In this document: one piece after another, positions 61,301 through 64,000 of the stretch
Numbering within the stretch: the first letter of the stretch is position 1
How the letters are laid out: the number at the start of each line of letters is the position of its first letter
Origin: Phaseolus vulgaris
Taxonomy: Eukaryota > Streptophyta > Magnoliopsida > Fabales > Fabaceae
DNA length: 64,000 nucleotides
Direction of reading: 5' to 3'
Assembly (NCBI RefSeq): GCF_000499845.2
Contig: NC_023750.2
Location: forward strand, 5,329,478 to 5,393,477
The notes under the pieces: generated by a model
What the model saw: the letters and a program-made list of their open reading frames with translations, nothing else
The model's database searches: none
Told to the model about the DNA's origin: nothing
Translations under genes and position numbers: made by a program

Positions 61301-61360
61301 CCAAGTAAAATAATAAGATACCCATTTATTCTTCGCAGGTGCAACTATTTTTCCTCCAAT
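58353..61360 (-). CDS. polygalacturonase, GH28 (six 3' exons; 5' exons outside the window)
   Basis: Minus-strand exons 61360-61196, 61095-60888, 60505-60424, 59663-59558, 59122-59018 and 58580-58353 have GT-AG borders and join in frame to 297 aa ending ...NCSCLSP. All four GH28 motifs are present: SPNTDGFNV, GDDCIGI, CGPGHGI and ARIKT; these hold the three catalytic Asp, the His and the substrate-binding Arg-Lys. Also visible are IGGKIVAPAKNKW, GLLDGLGFTWWPCKACQRPS and late paired Cys. The family hydrolyses alpha-1,4 bonds of pectic homogalacturonan in the cell wall and is secreted, but the signal peptide exon is not here: GH28 plant enzymes are ~390-430 aa, so about 100 N-terminal residues must lie to the right, beyond the LINE that starts at 61459, only 98 bp upstream of this exon's acceptor. 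Whether the gene still works depends on splicing over that LINE. Confidence 0.9.
60580..60790. repeat. transposon-derived repeat in a polygalacturonase intron
   Basis: The phrases acacagaatttaacgtgatt and cggttacgtctacgg followed by an AT-rich tail are typical of an abundant dicot retroelement or TRIM leader (usual form cggttacgcctacgtc). It fills most of the 382-bp intron 60506-60887. No coding sequence. Confidence 0.5.
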
Positions 61361-61425
61361 CTACAAGAAATGGTACAAAATTAAATAAATTAAATCAGAA
61401 AAAAAATCATATTGTAAGGATTTTG

Positions 61426-61450
61426 TTATTATTATTATTATTATTATTTA
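61426..61450. repeat. (TTA)n microsatellite
   Basis: About eight TTA repeats just before the LINE poly(T). Confidence 0.9.
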
Positions 61451-61639
61451 ACACAATGTTTTTTTTTTATCAGCAATAAACAATGAATAAATGTGAGTCA
61501 CTTTAGGGGTGACCCAACCCTTATACAAAACACACGACCTTTAACCTTGTTCACAACACACACCCCGCCAACTCCTAAGAACTTAAATAAAATCGAAAAG
61601 AACCGCCAACAACCCTCACTCTTATACCCAAATAAGACA

Positions 61640-62321
61640 TCAAAACATCATCTTCATACAGACCAAAGGATCAACACACCAGTCAGAGAAGGAAAAGATA
61701 GCATCCTGCGACTTGGAAGTAACCCAAGCCCATGCCTTTAGTTGCACCAACGCGAATACTTCCAATACATCTATTACACCCCCTCTAAAAATTACTCTGT
61801 TTCTACGTTTCCAGATTTCGTTGACGACCGCGATCCAAATCACTCCCCAAACCTCATTTACCTACCGAAACAGACACGTTACTCAACCTAAACTGAGAGA
61901 AATTTTGCACTGGAACATTATGAAACACACTTTGCACGCCCAACCAAGCACAACAAAGGTTCCACACTCGCCACGCAAAACTACACTCAAAGAACAGATG
62001 AGTGTTAGATTCCTCCTCCACCCCGCAAAGACTACACACAAAACTTACCACCGTGATCCCACGTTTTTCCAAGTTAGCCTTAGTAGCCAACTTATTTTCC
62101 AACACCCTCCACGCCGTAACATGTGCAGAAGGTACAACCTTACACTTCCAGAACTTTATAAACTCCCCCTCTCTCTCCCCTATTCGCCCCCCCCCCCCCC
62201 CTAGACGGAGATATCCAGTTTTAACCGAATACCCTACCTCCTCCCCTTCCTTCCACTCCCAGTTATCTTCCTTCTCCAAATTCAAGCTCACACCCTGAAC
62301 TTCCTGAGACAGTAGACACAC
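61640..62321 (-). pseudogene. LINE ORF2 C-terminal zinc-binding RVT region, frame-broken
   Basis: Frame 62321-61854 reads VGYSVKTGYLRL, TAWRVLENKLATKANLEKRG, CSLCGVEEESNTHLFFECSF and AWRVWNLCCAWLGV, the zf-RVT domain. The tail IWIAVVNEIWKRRNRVIF continues in another frame at 61843-61640, so a frameshift separates them. A run of about 14 C at 62189-62203 encodes a poly-Gly patch and is a plausible slippage site. Another break lies at 62321-62459, between this piece and the RT ORF. Confidence 0.85.
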
Positions 62322-62458
62322 TAAACTCTTTTCCCACTCAAAAAGACTCCTTCTCCAACCAAACTTCCAAACTCAAACATTGTTGTTCCAAGCCCCTACC
62401 TCTGCCACCGAGGAAGCTTTTGAGACACTAAGTGAAAACAGCCTCGGGAAAACACTTT

Positions 62459-64000
62459 TCAACGCCCCCTACCCACCCAATTGTCTTCCCAAAACATAAC
62501 TTCCTTCCCATTACCCACCTTCCAAGCCACGGCATCTTCAAAATTCTGACCCCACCCTTCTAAGCTCCACACCTCCCTTAAATCTTTCCACCACAGGGAA
62601 TCTGAACTTCCTCCCCTTCCCTCTCTCAAAATTCTCCAGCCCCCGTACTTGGAATCAATTACCTCCTTCCACAAACCACCCTTATCCGACCCCAGACGCC
62701 AAATCCATTTACCGAGTAAAGCCAAGTTGAAAATCCTTAAGTCAATGACGCCAAGCCCTCCATCCTCTCGCGCTTCACACACCTTTTTCCAAGAAGCCCA
62801 CGCTACCTTTCTTCCATCAGAGCCCCAACCCCACAGGAAATTCCTTTGAATACTCACTATCTCGTTTGCCACCCCAACAGGCATTTTGAAAAGAGAAAGG
62901 TAAAACAAAGGGATAGAAGAGAGAACCGACTTGATCAGGCAAATTCGCCCTGCCATAGACAATAGCCTGCCTTTCCAACTACTCAATCTTCTTTTCACTC
63001 TATCTATCACCCCAGCCCAAAACTCCTTTTTCTTATGACACCCTCCTATCGGCAAACCCAAATAAACAAAAGGAATTGTCATCACCTCGCAATTAAGAAT
63101 TGTCGCAAAACGCTGAATCGATATTTGCTTTACCCCCACACCTCCTAACTTGCTCTTCATAAAATTCACCTTAAGCCCAGACGCAAGTTCAAAACAATTC
63201 AGAGCCGCCTTAATATTGAAAATGCTCTTGACATTAGCTTCACAAAAGAAAACAGTATCATCAACATACTGTAACATGTTAACCTTCACCTTCTCTCTGC
63301 CAATCTCCAGACTATCTATCATCTTCCTCTCAGTTGCCATTCTAGACATGCCTGCCAAGCCTTCCGCCGCAATAAGGAACAAAAAAGGGGCTAACGGATC
63401 GCCTTGTCGAAGTCCTTTTTTTGGGAAGAACTCCTTAGACGGACTACCATTCACTAACACAGACACAGAAGCAGACTCCAAACACCCTTTTATCCAACGA
63501 ATCCATTTACCACAAAAACTGAGCCTTTCTAACATATAATAGATGAACTCCCATCTCACTGAGTCATACGCCTTTTCAAAATCGGCTTTGAAGAAAACAC
63601 AACTTTTCTTCCTTCTCTTTATCTCATCCAGAACTTCATTGGCGACTAACACACCATCCAACAAACCCCTCCCCTGAAGAAAGGCGGACTGCCTGACATC
63701 AATGACTTTTGCAATCACCTTTTTTAGACGCAGCGACAGAGCCTTTGAAATAATTTTGTACAGACATCCGACCAAAGAGATAGGTCTAAACTCCCCAAGC
63801 CGCATAGGATTTTCACATTTAGGGATCAAGCATAAGAACGACGCATTTGAACCCCGAGGCCATTTTCCGAAGGATTCAAAATCCTTTACTGCAACCATAA
63901 TATCTGCTTTGATGAGATCCCAACAAAACTTTATGAATCCCATATTAAAGCCGTCTGGACCAGGACTCTTCGAGCTGTCACAACTCCACACCGCTTCCTT
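62459..64000 (-). pseudogene. LINE ORF2 reverse transcriptase (partial), YVDD at the active site
   Basis: Open from the right edge to 62459: SPGPDGFNMGFIKFCWDLIK, FRPISLVGCLYKIISKALSL, QSAFLQGRGLLDGVLVANEV, FKADFEKAYDSVRWEFIYYM, KGLRQGDPLAPFLFLIAAEG, then MLQYVDDTVFFC, FVYLGLPIGG, SSIPLFYLSLFKMP and WASWKKVCEAREDGGLGVID. The active site is YVDD where the other LINE here has FADD, the usual plant L1 form. The frame shows no start because the endonuclease part is off the edge, and the end of the ORF is broken, so the copy is not functional as it stands. Confidence 0.88.

Larger units (their letters stand above)
61459..64000 (-). mobile_element. L1-type LINE inserted in the polygalacturonase gene (runs off right edge)
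   Basis: Ten T at 61459-61468 are the element's poly(A) tail on the minus strand; the 3' end reads ...GTGACTCACATTTATTC and then A's. It resembles the LINE at 3347-6690 in its 3' end but is a different subfamily. It is in the same orientation as the host gene, in the intron upstream of the exon at 61360. A target duplication cannot be checked because the 5' end is outside. Confidence 0.85.

Overview
This is nuclear DNA of a flowering plant, very probably a legume (Fabaceae, most likely Phaseoleae). The sequence shows short exons split by AT-rich GT-AG introns, plant-specific gene families, L1-type LINEs, copia, gypsy, hAT and CACTA remnants, and a dispersed repeat of a kind I associate with legumes. 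The species call is inference.

The window falls into two halves. Bases 1 to about 35.4 kb are mostly transposon-built. In order they hold: a CACTA-like element carrying a dead piece of an HD2-type histone deacetylase gene; two copies (A and B) of a ~430-bp duplicated block; a copia reverse-transcriptase fragment; a LINE truncated at its 5' end; and copy B, interrupted by a foldback CACTA-type MITE that is itself interrupted by a 4.5-kb gene-fragment-carrying element. That inner element holds pieces of a copper amine oxidase, a bHLH protein, a DCD/kelch protein and a TOPLESS-like co-repressor. One good gene follows, a two-exon feruloyl-CoA 6'-hydroxylase-like dioxygenase (minus strand, 12245-14831). 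From about 17.7 kb a second element of the inner-element family opens into a ~9-kb tandem array of 21 exon-intron units. The exons are 252 or 279 bp, start and end in phase 0, keep GT-AG borders and contain a 27-bp minisatellite. After the array come a decayed hAT transposase, a ribosomal protein S13 gene fragment, a CACTA DUF4216 fragment, a second copia fragment, another MITE, LTR sequence and a LINE fragment.

Bases 35.7 to 61.4 kb are ordinary gene space with four recognisable genes: ATG10, an autophagy E2-like enzyme (plus, 36343-38637, 239 aa); a TlyA/hemolysin-A-type rRNA 2'-O-methyltransferase (minus, 39707-45397, 313 aa, convergent with ATG10); a plastid-type alpha/beta hydrolase (plus, 46758-55763, 13 exons, 400 aa, divergent from TlyA); and a GH28 polygalacturonase (minus, 58353-61360, six 3' exons). 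The polygalacturonase's 5' exons lie beyond a LINE that occupies 61459 to the right edge. Exon coordinates were set by hand from splice signals, reading frame and family knowledge; every complete model closes in frame.

The genes are functionally unrelated neighbours. The most unusual features are the amplified phase-0 exon array and the nested Pack-type elements, whose insertion history can be read from empty-site copies in the same window.
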